From assembly GCF_001540865.1 (NCBI RefSeq), contig NC_033629.1, forward strand, positions 3,036,144 through 3,100,143: a stretch of 64,000 bases of DNA. Direction: 5' to 3'. Source of the DNA: Ananas comosus. Lineage: Eukaryota > Streptophyta > Magnoliopsida > Poales > Bromeliaceae. Numbering within the stretch: the stretch's first letter is position 1; every line of letters begins with the position of its first letter. The notes under the pieces were generated by a model that saw nothing but the letters and a program-made list of their open reading frames with translations, made no database searches and had not been told where the DNA came from. The translations under genes and the position numbers were made by a program. Below are positions 39,184-51,408 of this stretch, in pieces.

Positions 39184-40431
39184 GATATCTGAAGAAGAGA
39201 AGGTGAGAAATAAATTATTAAGTAAAAACATATATCCTCAAGTATGAGAAAATAGCAAGATTATGTATTAGTAAGGGAAGAAAAGATATACACTAGAAGA
39301 AGAATAAGCAATCATTTCTTCACCAAAACGAATAAGATACTGATAAAATTATTGGCTCATAAACTTCAACTCGCCCTCGGAGTAACAAAGGCCCACTTGA
39401 ATGGTAGCTCGTGCAAAGTGCCGCAAGGCATTCTTCTCATGGAAAGCTAGCAAATACATTATTTAAATGCATCATGATATGACTGAGACTTCAAATGTTT
39501 TTCCAATCGTACAGTAGCTTATTTATCCTCGGGTTTTTAAGGCACCTGGCTTAGGTCTCAATGTGCATTCATTATCTTAGACTACTATAATAACTTTGGG
39601 GATTGAGAATTCTGGAGAAGGGTGGTCAACTGATTCAATATTCCAAGATTTTGATAATACAGCAATTAACACTTGCAAAGTTAACTCAGTATCTAATTAG
39701 TATCCCAGGTTTAGAGTCTTTAGACTGTCACAGTATATACAGTTGGCACTAGTATTTCAAAATCTAGGATTTATTCTTTTTTACGGTACTTCATAATTAG
39801 CTCAAATTTCACTTGTTTGCTAGATATGGTAAAGTGCAACACCTCTATAGAGAACTGTAGTTATTACATTTCCATTCAAACGGGCATTTTTCAGTATGCC
39901 AACTTCTTCGACACGCGACCAAACCCAGAACTTTTCGTGATCAAATTAATTATTAACTCATTCTCTTCTCAGCCGCCACGCTTCTTAGACACACGAACAA
40001 CCCCAGCAACCAAAACTCCATAATTTTTTGCGGATTCAACATCACAAACATCACAAACCAAACCCTAACAAGAACAATTACGCCCTATTCCAAAAAATAT
40101 GTCAAAGAAAGACTTAACCCTAGAACATACTTCACAAATAGCGCAAAATCACAGAAAATAGAACCTGGAAACTCTATATTACATCGCAAAGAAACCGGAT
40201 CGAGAAGAACCGCAACAGCACTAGTAACCCGAAACAATAAAACACACACCAAAGTTCCGGGATCACAAGAGCGATCTCAAAACCCTAGCGATCGAGTTCT
40301 GAAAAGAAAAACCTAGAGAGAGGAAGAGAGGGAGATTAGGGGGAGAAGGAGGAGGGAGAGGAGGAGAAGGGAGCTCACTTTTGGGATCGATTAGGGTTTG
40401 CTTTCGAGAGAGGCGCCGCCGCAGAGCGGAG

Positions 40432-40467
<36 letters not shown>

Positions 40468-40540
40468 TTTGTGAGGCCGAGAGCGCGAGTGCGTGGTAGG
40501 GATCAGGTATTAAAACCGAGAGACCATCGACCTCATTTTA
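39184..40540 (-). promoter_or_regulatory. FLK 5'UTR intron and leader exon
   Basis: An acceptor CTTCAG lies five bases before the FLK ATG (exon from 39188). A GTGAGC donor on the complement at 40378-40373 follows a purine/pyrimidine-biased leader containing a (GA)n run at 40437-40464. This implies a 1.2-kb intron in the 5'UTR, an arrangement often linked to stronger expression in plants. The start site is inferred to lie near 40470-40540. Confidence 0.5.
40437..40464. repeat. (GA)n run in FLK leader
   Basis: Uninterrupted GA repeats; on the coding strand this is a CT-rich leader. Confidence 0.85.
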
Positions 40541-40688
40541 GTACACGTTCGGGTTTGGTAGGTTAAAATGTTCGCATAACCCGTCACCTATTATTAGTTC
40601 GGTATAAGGCCCCTGTAGGATATATTCGGCTTCTCTATTTGCATTACTGAACTGAAGAGAATAAAATGAAAAATAAAATAAAATGAAG

Positions 40689-41156
40689 AGGCAATTGCTT
40701 ATATACTCCTGAAAATTTTCGACTTTTTGATTTACCTTTTTTACAAGACTAATGTTGAAAATACTCTTTTTACGTTCCAATCTATTTCTAATATACTCCT
40801 AGAATTAAAATCTATTACTTAACTCTGTTATCTCTGTAAAATTATTATTTTGCCCTTTCAAATATACTATTCCACCATCACTGACTTTCTAATTTGCCAT
40901 TAAAGTCAGGGGCACAAAAGGTACCGTCACCGACATTTCTTATTTGCCCTTTAAGTTAAGGGCAAAATTAGCATTTTAATTTTTTTCCACTGTAGTAGAT
41001 ATTTAACTCACATTTAACCTAAGTTAACTTAACAGGATATATCTGCAATATATTTTGCAATAACGGTGGAATATATGAGGGATATTTTAGAAAGAAAAAA
41101 AAAAAGATAAATCGGATATTTTCAAACGTATGAGGGGTATATAGGCAATTATCCCT
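40689..41156. mobile_element. Non-autonomous TIR element upstream of FLK
   Basis: Left end AGGCAATTGCTTATATACTC pairs with the complement of the right end AGGGATAATTGCCTATATAC. Pairing continues for about 100 bp at lower identity ('gaaaatatccgattta' against 'gaaaattttcgactttttga'). Flanks AAAATGAAG and AAAATTAAA agree at 7 of 9 bases, compatible with an eroded Mutator-type duplication. Confidence 0.55.
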
Positions 41157-42689
41157 AAAATTAAAAATAGGGATTAGGAATGGATTGAGAAATATAATTC
41201 AACTCAGTATTTGGTGCTTATGTAATAACACTTTGAATTGAATTATCTATACTCGTACTATGCTATATCAATATTTTTTCAAAAGAATTGTCTCTTTTTT
41301 ATCTTCATCACCTAACAATATGTGCTATCGGATCTAATTCGTTTAACAATACGTGCTATCTGATCTAATTCGTTTTTTGATTAATATCTCGCAGACGTTT
41401 CACTGTTTTCAAAATTCACCCTTTTACATATGTCTGTATAATTCAACAGACTTTTCAATCTCCCGTCATCCCTCTCTACTCTTTTCACGTATTACTTTTG
41501 CCTCTCTAGTCTACCGCACCTCGCCAGCACCTCATCGATAGTCTATGCGTAAGCTGTCATCCTCATCGACGTATTGTCAGCAGCCCATATTTCATTGCCG
41601 GCACATTGTGAACACTCTACGTGTAGGTGCATCATCTAGATATTCTCTGTCCTTACCGTCGCTGTCACTCGCATGTCGACGGCCATCCACACATCACCGG
41701 CATATCGTTGACGCTCCGCGCGTAGGTCCTCTCTCAATCTTTCCTTTTTTTTGTCATCTACTACTATACAATTGTGTTTATTTATCCAAAAAAAAAAATT
41801 GATACTCATAATTTTGGCACGATCAAGATTGGTTTTTAAGTGTTTTTTTTATATTCTAATTTTTCTGTGCGATCAAGGTCTACTATACAAGTTTATTAAT
41901 TTGACAGCGTCTAACTTTTTATTCATAAATTTTTTTTATATACCAATGTTAATGTACAAAAAAAATATATTTTGTGGTATTCAAGTTGAACCACCAGCTC
42001 AAATGAGTCAATAATGATTTTAAAGTTTTTCGGGATCAAACCGAATCAGTTTAGGAAATTAGGTTACAATCCGATAGATTCGATAGACCTATTTGACATA
42101 TTTTTGAAATACTGATTTCTATTAAAATTAAGAAAACTTTTGAAAGCATTTTACCTCTAAACTATATAGAAACTCCCTCAAGTATATATAAGCCATTTTG
42201 AAATAACCCATAACTTTTTTTTTTGGTTATTGGCATCATGATAAATTTTAAAACTTTTTAAGTTATTTTATTCAAAAAACTTATGAATTTTTTTATTTTT
42301 TTAGAATTTTAGTAAATTAAATAGTTTCAATTATTCTTTTAGCACATAAAACTACAATAATTAATAATTGATAGCTAAAGAATAATTAAATTAAATAATA
42401 TTTAATTTTAACTTGCTGGGATAAATAAAAAAAATACTACAAATTAGAGGGTATCAATAGGAAAAAATGTAAGGTTCAGAGACCTATTTCAAAATATTCT
42501 GTTATTTGGTGAATTCTTTAATTAGAAGAGTGAAAGATATAATCCTGTATATAGAGTCCTATATATAGAATGTAGAGGTAGCACTATTTTTTTTAAAAAA
42601 ATTTAATAATGACCAACCTTTTAATTAATAAAATATATTCAAAAAATTACACTTATAATATAAAAAGGACATGAGTTCTATAACTCAAA
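41157..42689. other. Intergenic DNA
   Basis: 41545-41730 contains two loosely similar units around 'cgtattgtcagcagcccat' and 'catatcgttgacgctccgcg', possibly a decayed tandem repeat. Otherwise AT-rich with no gene. Confidence 0.35.
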
Positions 42690-42855
42690 AGAGATTCATA
42701 TAAATTTAGAATGTTAATCTGCAATGTTTAATAATTTATCATGTAAATTTTGTGTGATGCATCATCATACACATCATAAATTTTCATTTAGATTAAAATG
42801 TTTAAGAACTCGTGATTCAGATCTTTTCGACATCAATTCAGATACAAACAATTAA

Positions 42856-42865
<10 letters not shown>
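42690..42865. repeat. Dispersed repeat, left part, copy A
   Basis: 'gttaatctgcaatgt' to 'caattcagatacaaacaatt' matches 53935-54083. In both places it is followed by a TA microsatellite with inserted MITEs and then, after some distance, by a 'gttagtaa...aaattgcataaat' block. A third trace lies at 45025-45055. Confidence 0.7.
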
Positions 42866-42886
<21 letters not shown>

Positions 42887-42887
<1 letters not shown>

Positions 42888-43137
42888 TCCAGCTACTATA
42901 CTTTTATGAGTATATTGGCTCCCTTATACTCATAAGTTTTGGGCCCTTAAATTATTTCATTAATCATTTTCATCCATTAGATCATACTATTTAACCAGCT
43001 ACCCACTCAACCCTAAGGGACCACTATTATTTTAAGTGGGGACCACCATCATCCTAACCACACATCCCATCAATCAACGGTTAAAAATTTATGAGTACAA
43101 GGGAGTCTATACTCATAAGAGTATAGTAGCCCCAGCC

Positions 43138-43139
<2 letters not shown>
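42887..43139. mobile_element. Foldback MITE family T, copy 1
   Basis: The left end (GTCCAGCTACTATAC) and complement of the right end (AGGCTGGGGCTACTATACTC) share 'ctactatac' followed by inverted 'actcataag' motifs. It sits in a TA microsatellite. The middle reads 'attagatcatactatttaac', also in relatives at 54101-54337, about 52850-53098 and, degraded, 12290-12545. Confidence 0.65.
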
Positions 43140-43182
<43 letters not shown>

Positions 43183-43185
<3 letters not shown>

Positions 43186-43716
43186 GGCTGCCGTGCTCTC
43201 AGGAGCACGGAAGCCTCCGTGCTCCTGAGCTGTTTTCGATGATGGAATTTTCGAATCGACGATCGGCTCTGTTAGACTTGATCTAGGGCATTTGAAGTTT
43301 CTAGAAAATAATTTTTGCGATATTTTGATATCATTTACCTATTGATCGAAAGAACTCAAAATCAATAATTTTTAATGGTTGATATCTGCCATTTTCAAGT
43401 TTAACGGTATAGAAGTATTCAAACCAAATTAAATTTTGATATAAAATTCTTTATACTATCTACAACAAGATCAATATTTCTGATCGAAAATTTTCGTGCT
43501 ATATTGCCACTTTTTATATGATTTTTATTTTCAACCGTTAAAAATTATTGATTTTGAATCCTTTCGATTGCTAGGTAAATGATATCAAAAAATCGCAAAA
43601 ATTATTTTCTAGAAACTTCAAATCAAGTCTAACGAAGCCGATCGTTTGATTCGAAAATTCACCATCGAAAACGGCTCCAGGAGCACGGAGGCCTCTGTGT
43701 CCTGAGAGCACAGCAG

Positions 43717-43719
<3 letters not shown>
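43183..43719. mobile_element. Foldback MITE related to 2079-2620
   Basis: Left terminus TAGGGCTGCCGTGCTCTCAG pairs with complement of right terminus AGGCTGCTGTGCTCTCAGG. The interior matches the 2079-2620 element in order (phrases such as 'gatcggctc', 'gatctag' and 'atatcattt'). TA and GA microsatellites on either side hide any target duplication. Confidence 0.7.

Positions 43720-43759
<40 letters not shown>
43719..43759. repeat. (TA)n microsatellite
   Basis: About twenty TA units directly abutting the MITE. Confidence 0.9.
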
Positions 43760-43762
<3 letters not shown>

Positions 43763-43990
43763 AGTAAGTAAAATTGCATAAATGTAAAAAAAATTATATA
43801 TGTTAGTAACGAAAATTACATAAATTTGCATAAAAAAAGCTACAAAGAATCTAAAACTACTTACAATACTTTCTTGCCACTTTATATTATTCGAGAATTT
43901 GTTGAATGACAAAATATTTAAGTATGAAATTTAAATACGAAATTTAAATAATTAAAACTGTTATTTCTCAAGTTAATAATAAAAATATGC
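43760..43990. repeat. Dispersed repeat, right part, copy A
   Basis: 'gttagtaagtaaaattgcat' through 'aaaattttataaag' matches 53281-53490 and partly 54350-54460. These blocks flank the MITE-loaded TA tracts. Confidence 0.65.
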
Positions 43991-44455
43991 ATTATTTTTA
44001 AAAATTTTATAAAGTTTAAAATCACATTTTATTTTATTTTTTTTAAAATAAAACTGGTTTGTTCATATAAAAGCAATCACTACAGAGGAAATGGTTTGCT
44101 CAAACAATAATTACAGACAAGGAAGACAAGGAATTGAAATAGTTTACTAGCTCATATATCCAAAACTATCTCAAAAAAAATGAGTAAAAGAGAATGAAAA
44201 TAGTTTGCTCGCTCATATGTTCAAATTCTTTCACAGTTAGAAAAGAGCGTGTAAATTCTATATCCTATAAGTAAATTATTTACTGAAAGCTTAAATCCTA
44301 AATTCTATTAGACTTCTCACCCACGGCCGGCAAGCCTCCTCTGGAGCCACACCAATCTACACCAATCCGTAGAATGCCGCAATTCCCAACACTCCGCCGC
44401 CAATCACTGTGGCCGGCGTAGCCTTCTGGTTCACCGCGCCCATTACTAATTTTGG

Positions 44456-44946
44456 CTATGTTCGCATATTACTTCCTTCTCTCCTTCTGTTCTCTCAATC
44501 TGGTTTATTTGCTTATATTTTTCCAATTGTTGACAATGTCATTTATTAATATACTATCGTATAATATAATGGATATCTTAAATCTCATTCTCAGAAAATA
44601 TTGTCTATCTTAAAGCTTATACTTTATATTTCTATTCAAACTGAACTTAAATCAAATGCTAATAAATAACATGATCTCTATACCTCCCATTCAGCTGTTT
44701 TTAAACAACATGAAATCTTTCGGTAAGAAAAGTAGAAGTTATACATTTAGCCAGATGTAGATGAATAAGGTACCGTATACGTTTGATCTTTTTTTTTTTC
44801 ATATATGTTGTACAACAATACTTTGTTCAAGAGTTCCACAACTCTACTATGTTATTTATAGTTTTACTAATATTTGATTAATTCGAGTGTTGACATTGTC
44901 AGATACAGAATGTAAAGATGATGCTTATCCACTAACACATTTTCTA
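44456..44946. repeat. ~490-bp duplicated block, copy 2
   Basis: Counterpart of 36280-36771, same orientation, about 8.2 kb away and outside FLK. Its left neighbour (44310-44455) is a GC-rich stretch absent from copy 1. Confidence 0.8.
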
Positions 44947-45067
44947 AGCACCATATACTATCGCACTATTTTGTGCTCATTTTTTTCTGTTGTAACTGTC
45001 AGATACAGAATGTAAAGATCTCTTCAATATCAATTCAGGTACAAATAATTAATCATTAAAAAATATA

Positions 45068-45729
45068 AGCTAAATTACAGAAAACCCCTCTGTCAAAACG
45101 CCATTTTTCACCTTCCCCTCCTGTCATTTAAAAACCTACACTTTGCTCCCTTGTAAAATAAAAAATGTGCACTTTGTCCCCTATCGTTAGTGATTCGTTA
45201 GAGTTCCGTTATAAAATATTTTTTTATACCAAAAATACCTCTCCGCCCTCTTCCATGTTGCTTCGCCGCCTCGCTGCCTTGCCTTCCTCCACTGCCTCGC
45301 CCTCGCCCACGCCCACATTCCCGTCCGCACCCACAAACACCCATTCGCCCTCCTTTGCCGCCTCGCCTTCGCCATCGTTGCCGTAACCCACCTCTCCATC
45401 CACCCCTACCAAGATTTCCACCCTACTGTTGCCGAAATCGAGGAACGGCGAGGGTGCAGGAGGAGAGGGGAGAAGGTGGTGAAGAAAATGAAGAGAAACC
45501 GCAGCCGATTGAGGCGTAAACCACGGCTGATCGAGGCTGCTGTTGAGGAAGATGAGGGAGGAGACGACAATGGTGAGAGGGGCAAAATGGTCACTTTATC
45601 ATCATAGTATACACCGTACCCCCTGTGAACATTTTTCATTTTACAACGGGGCAAAGTATAGGTTTTTAAATAATAGGGAGGGAAAGTGAAAAATCACGTT
45701 TTGATAAGGGAGTATTCTGTAATTTAGCC
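45068..45729. mobile_element. Mutator-type element with GC-rich cargo (Pack-MULE-like)
   Basis: Terminal inverted repeats of about 100 bp: AGCTAAATTACAGAAAAC at the left, GGCTAAATTACAGAATAC on the complement of the right end, with continued pairing through 'aaaaacctacactttgc' and 'aaaaacctatactttgc'. Flanking 9-mers AAAAATATA (45059-45067) and AAAAATGTA (45730-45738) differ at one base. The centre, about 45240-45580, is GC-rich and coding-like in composition, with overlapping open frames on both strands, suggesting a captured genomic fragment. No intact protein family is recognisable. Confidence 0.7.
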
Positions 45730-45774
45730 AAAAATGTATATATATGTTATTAACTGAAATTACATAAATGCGAA

Positions 45775-45776
<2 letters not shown>

Positions 45777-45852
<76 letters not shown>
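45777..45852. repeat. (TA)n microsatellite ending at an N
   Basis: About 37 TA units followed at once by N at 45853. Length and sequence here are probably not reliable. Confidence 0.85.
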
Positions 45853-45853
45853 N

Positions 45854-47429
45854 CATGTATAAAGAAATAAACAATTCCCATGATAACATTTCAATATACA
45901 TAGCTTGCACGAGGACAAGCAACAGGAATAAGTGAAACTGAACGTAACTAAACATGTATTCACTGTAGTTGTAAAACTTTAAAACTGAACTATACATAAC
46001 TGAACAACTGAAATATTTAGTTATTTACATGCTCTTTTATACATTCATTTACAAATCTCTATACATCAAAATGTATCACATGAACCCAAAATGGTATACC
46101 ACTAGAACTCGGGTGTCCACTAGCTAGGCTGCTGGGCTCTTGCCGAGATCCTCGGCCACACCGCTCGCGCTGGAACCTGTATGATTAGTGATATGAGAAC
46201 TACTAAAAGTTCCCAGTGGGTTCGGCCGCCGATCTCGCCGACTCACCCACTAGGTCTATTCAGGCATATGTAGGCAAGAAAAGTAAACAGATAGTAACCA
46301 ACTATAATATGTAACTACTATAATGCCTGTACAAATCTGAAAGGAACAATATATATTAACTGATAAATATGCATGCATGCTTTAATTGATGCTATCCAAT
46401 CAAACTGGTTAACCCTTTTGGTTAACAATAACTCACCGACGATATCCCAAATATCGGGGAGACGCAAGCTACATCCCGACGGGACTGTCAACTGGGGGAG
46501 ACGCAACCTCCTGGTCCAGTTAAGATGACTACTTCGGAGCTCATCGTTCAAAGAGGAGCGACCTTTCTTGAACATAAAACTGATGTGAGTATGATCTGAT
46601 CTTCCTTTAGAAGATCCAATGAAAGCAATGCCACACTTTACTCTAACTAGCCCTTTATGCTAGTTTCATGGTTTCATGTTTGATGCTAACCAAATCTCTA
46701 GTCATAATATTACCAAGTTCACTATTGTTATAGTCCATGCATTCATAGGGTTCTATGTCCACATACTAATGTTCATAGGTTCTTAATATTGATAGAAAAT
46801 CAAATATTCAATTATCACTTGCATAATGCCAGTACCTTATAATGTATGAATACGAGTAATTCATATATAAATATGCTCAATGAAATATCATAAACATAAA
46901 ATGGGATTCAAAGATTTCGGATAGCACCACCCACGCTAACAGCTAGTATCACGTCTCGTACTATGTCAAGAATTTCCAATGCTGAAATTCTGCACTTTAC
47001 TTTCTCTTTGTGCAACCACTATAAGCATAGAACAATTAGTTCTTATGCTTAGAACTCTTCTAGAGTAACTAATCTAACTCCTAATTATAACATAATTATC
47101 TCGGTTTGTCACTTAATCAATTTAATTTCAGCTTTATCAATCACTAATTCCATGCTGAAATTTGCCTTTGTCTCACTCTTTTCCAGCTCACTCAAAATCT
47201 GCGGTAATACAATAAGTGACCTTACTTCATCCCAATTAAAGAAGAGCAGCAACTTACTCAATTAAGGTTTTACTTAACTCCTTCTTTAATTTGGCTGCCT
47301 GGAATTCCTGAAGTCACTACAGCTTCACTAAGTTTTCAATCTTCAATTTCTAAGTAGTCTCAGCTGAAGCTTCCACTTGGTCCCTCTGCTGCAGTCCAAG
47401 ATCAACTCTCAATTAATCACTATTCCTAT
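45854..47429. other. Non-coding DNA left of the MULE
   Basis: 46100-46260 and 46430-46560 are moderately GC-rich with 'ggttcggccgccgatctc' and 'atatcccaaatatcggggag'. They may be remains of a retrotransposon, but no LTR pair, primer site or reading frame supports a class. The rest is AT-rich. Confidence 0.35.
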
Positions 47430-47545
47430 GGGTTAAATGCATACAGGTCCTTGCAAACATACCCAATTGCGGATATATCCCTGCAAAATGGAAACTCCAT
47501 AAGTTGTCCCTGCAAAAGTTCAAAGTTATGCAGAATTGTCCCTAC
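47430..47545. repeat. MULE left terminal inverted repeat
   Basis: Pairs with 51815-51930 at all but about three of 116 positions. Weaker pairing continues inward. Subterminal DNA holds two copies of 'cacaaatatatccctccaaa' (about 47620 and 47730). Confidence 0.93.
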
Positions 47546-47972
47546 AGTTAACATCCGTTAGTGAGCTGTTAATTTTCTAACAGTGGATTCGTGAAATGAC
47601 AATTTTGCCCCCACAAATATATCCCTCCAAAAGTCCTAACTGATAAATATTTGCAAAAATATCCTCGCAAAAATACAAACGGTCATATTTGTTCTTATAA
47701 GTGAAATGTCCATTTTGCCCTCACAAATATATCCCTCCAAAACCCCAAATAATTAAGAAAGCTGTACATAAATGACCCCAAAATCCCCAAAAATGACCCT
47801 AACGGTCATATTCTTCCTCTATAAATTTATCACTCCATTGCAACATTTCATACATCTCATTTTTTGTTCTTTTCTCCTTTATTCATACACTATTTTTATT
47901 CTTCTCTTATTTTGATCAGTTAGATCCCAGCAATTTTTATTTTTTAATCTTTTTTTTCTCCTGTAAATTTTT

Positions 47973-48388
47973 ATGATGAGTGAAAGATCAGCGGATTCTT
48001 CTTCGAGCAACCAAATCCCCAAGTGTGATTGCTTTAAAACTTGTAGAATATGGGTTTCAAAGCAACCGCACACTAGAGGTCGTCGGTTCTATGGATGTCC
48101 AAACTGGGGGGTAAAACAATTTCTTTTGCATTATCTGCAGTATTTAACCCTAACTTTTACTCATTTACTACTTTTTAGTTTTATACTTTACAGAGTAATG
48201 AGCACTGTAATTACTTTGGTTGGATTGATGATTTACACCACAATACTGTTGATTTGAAATACCAAGTACAAGCATTTCAAGAAGCAGTGGAGCATCGTAT
48301 TCAGAAGTTAGAAAAGAAAACTTTATTTCTACTTAAGCTGCTTGTAGGTTTAGTATTGGTTAATATCTTGTTTAGCTTGGCAATGTAA
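47973..48388 (+). CDS. GRF zinc-finger protein with C-terminal membrane helix, MULE-borne
   Basis: Two exons, 47973-48110 and 48194-48388, GT-AG in phase 0, 110 residues. The N-terminus is Ser-rich. The GRF finger has Cys at 18, 20, 42 and 51, with the hallmark GRRFYGC at 36-42 and YFGWID after the last Cys. A short helical, probably coiled-coil stretch (LKYQVQAFQEAVEHRIQKLE) follows, and the chain ends in a hydrophobic segment (LLKLLVGLVLVNILFSLAM). GRF fingers bind single-stranded or structured nucleic acid in other proteins. Short GRF proteins with a membrane tail are common in plants. Its place inside the element, facing the transposase, suggests a mudrB-like accessory role; this is inference. 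Confidence 0.8.
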
Positions 48389-48985
48389 TAAAATGTGAGT
48401 GATAAAACAGTAATTCTTGTACTTGTTGTAATGCATTAGATAGTGAGTGACAAAACAGTTTTATTTCTACTTACATTTTGTAGAGTAATGAAAGCTTTGA
48501 AAAAAATCTGTTCTACAAAGTATCCGAAGTCAATATTGTTCCATACAAACATAATATCCACATTCAATGTTATTCCATACAAACATAGTATCCACAGCTC
48601 TTGCATCAAGTTTCATATCCATTCAAATCATTATTTTGCATACAAATCATCCAAGGGTCGCAATCATTTCATTTCAAGTATTATCTATTCAAACCAAAAC
48701 AACTGCTATTCAAGTTTCAAACCAGTACAAAAATTGTTATTGCATCAAGTTCCATTTCAAGCACCCACTCTTTCAAGCATCAAGTAGACCAAATTCAAAT
48801 CAAAATATTGCATACAACCATTCAGAGGCTGATTGCACTTCAAGTACCCACCAGTTCAAGTAACTACCAAAATAAGGCTATCACTACATACATTCAAATC
48901 TACCAACATAAGACTGTCACTACATCCATTCAAATCTACCAAAATAAGGCTTTCACTGCCATTGCATGTTTGTCTAAACCAAATC
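48389..48985. other. Central spacer between the two convergent MULE genes
   Basis: Low-complexity DNA with many 'ttcaa' and 'tccatacaaacata' repeats, for example 48540-48600 (two copies of 'ttccatacaaacata') and 48880-48960 (three copies of 'aaatctaccaa'-like text). It should contain both polyadenylation regions. Open frames here are low-complexity and not supported. Confidence 0.5.
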
Positions 48986-51408
48986 TTAATTTTCTAGACT
49001 ACCAAGTGCATCAATTTCAGAAATAGTACTTCCATCTTGAGACTGTAAGTGTCTTGATCTCGATGCTACCCTCTTTCCTCTACGCCTGCAGTTTTTATAT
49101 AGTTAATATGGTAGTAAAGACAATAAATTGAAGGAAAGTGAACATTGTTAGTCACCATATTACCTTTTGCCACTACTAATACTTGTTTGAGATGGTGGTT
49201 CAGAGTGCGGATCCCCTGCTTGCTGATTCTCTGCTTGAATTGGTGCTCTAGAGTGCTGATTACCTACTTGTGGTGGTCCTGTAGGCTGTTGATTCCCTGC
49301 TGCAGCAGGCTGTTGATTCGCTGCTTGAGATGGTCCTGCAGCAGGCTGTTGATTTGCTGCTTCAGATGGTCCTGCAGCAGCCTGTTGATTCACATCGACA
49401 GGGTTCTTGCATGTTTTTGCACGGTGGCCTAACTTATTGCATCTTTTGCATCGATGTCTCTTCCTGATTGCCATCTCATCCGATGCTCTAATTCGCTTGT
49501 TTCGAGGTCTCCCAGCTGGCCTTTTTAAAATAGGAGGTAATACACGAAGACCGATATCAATTTTTACCCATTGATCACAACTGGGTAATGGTGCAATGGA
49601 ACTAGCATAGGCCTCCTTATATTTGGCCACCGTAAAATATGGGTGCACATAATTTTCCCACTTTTCATGTTTTAATTTACCTATTACTGACATTGCATGA
49701 ATGCATGGCACACCTTTCACTTGCCATAACCTGCAGCTACACTGCATATCATGTAGTCTCACCTCAAACCTTGATTGCGGTCCAATAACTTCTGCTGAAA
49801 ATTCATCACTCCATAACACCTCATATTGACCCAAACCCTAAAATTGTGAAGATAGATAGCATAAATCAGTGTACTGCATTAGACTTAGCTTAAAGGTAAA
49901 GAAAAAAATCAGTAAAGTAAACTGCATTAGATAGCATAAATTAGATAGCATAAATAGGCCAAAGTAATTAAACTATAGCCTAAAGGTAAAGAAAAACTCA
50001 GTGTACTGCATTAGAGAGTATAAATCAGTGTATTACCTTGCTTATATTGTTTACATATTTGAGAACCGTTGGTACAATTTCTGAATCCCATTTTCTTGCT
50101 CTATTTCTTCTATCCTCCATCTTAACCATTATTTTTTGGCGGATAGTATCAAGCATATCAATCAGTGGTCTATGCCTATCATTAGATAGCCATGCGTTGA
50201 ATGATTCAAATATATTGTTAGTCAAGTAATCACACTTAGCAATGGTTCCGAATTTACTTCGACTCCACAAATAACTGTGGTTTTGCCGCAAGTATTCAAA
50301 TGCCATCGGATTTGTTTCATACACCTTAGCGATGCTAGTTTCGTAAACATTAGGTGTATATGCTCTTGCTGCAGCCCACAGTGAGTCTCTATAGCAGTCC
50401 CCACGAAATTTTTTCTTGAAATTGGCATAAAGATGGCGCATGCATTCTCTATGTTCAACTCTTGGATATACAACTTGAACGGCCTCATCTAAGCCTTTTT
50501 GTCTATCTGATGAGAATACAAGGCCTTCGAAATCTCCTATGGCTGTCTTCAACCCATGAAGAAACCATTCCCAACTATTCGAGTTCTCCGACTCCACAAC
50601 ACCAAAAGCTACTGGAAAAATTGAGGAGTTTCCGTCAATACTTGTGGCCGATACCAAAACTCCTCTATGCTTTCCTTTGAGATGGCATCCATCTAATGCA
50701 ATGTAAGGTCTACATCCATTGAGGAATCCTTGTATGCATGGACCAAATGCAAGAAAAACTCGCTGAAAATGATACTCTCCGTTAATCACTTCCAGCTTTA
50801 CCTCCACGTGGCTGCCAAGATTTCTTCTCACAATTTCCTCTTTAAAATCAAAGATTCTTTGATACGAATACTCCCAATGCCCATGAATCTTAGACAATGC
50901 CATTTCTTTTCCCCTAAATATCTTGGAGTAGGTCAAGTCCACGTGATATTTTTGTTGCAGTCTCTTCCGCAGTTCAGATGTAGATATATCTCCTTCCAAC
51001 CGTAGCCACCCAAACAGATTATAACCACCAAGATCTATCATCAACGAATGCTTCTTACCATCACAATATCTCAATCCACATGCAGTTTTTACTGTTTTAA
51101 AATACCCAGCATAATTGAACTTCACTTGAAAAAAACCTTTCTCCTCCATATCTGGTATCAAACTTTCACTATAGAAACAAAATAAAATACAAAATGACTA
51201 GGTATTATACTCGAATGCTCTATGAAAATATGTCTATATACTCGAATACTCTATGAAAATATGTCTATATACATCTAACTTGCAGTTACCCTCAAAAGAT
51301 CACTTATTTCAAAATTAACCTAAAATACAAGAAATTGTTTCAAAAACTAACAATCAGATAGACCAAGTTTTGAATTTATACTATGTAATGCACTCACCTT
51401 GCTCTCAT
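48986..51408 (-). CDS. MURA-type Mutator transposase
   Basis: Four exons on the complement: 51408-51398 (MRA plus two bases), 51168-50037, 49837-49164 and 49085-48986; phases agree and give 638 residues. The tiny first exon is the least certain part. A plant MuDR N-terminal region (about 60-125) precedes the MULE core: IALDGCHLKG with D163, FSSDRQKGLDEA with D225, the C246/H249 pair in HRECMRHLY, and a likely catalytic Glu326 in NNIFESFN. A SWIM finger follows (C414-x-C416, C426-x-H428), then a CCHC knuckle (CKRCNKLGHRAKTC) and a Gln/Ala/Pro repeat tail (NQQPAAGPSQAA). It should bind the terminal repeats and catalyse cut-and-paste transposition in the nucleus. No stop or frameshift was found, so it may be active. 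Confidence 0.88.

Noticed and set aside
45641..45997. Minus-strand frames with long Ile-Tyr repeats
   Set aside because: Translation of the TA microsatellite and across an N base.
48443..49026. Three overlapping plus-strand frames of 98-141 residues inside the MULE
   Set aside because: Low-complexity spacer and transposase 3' region read in the wrong strand; the two supported genes converge here.
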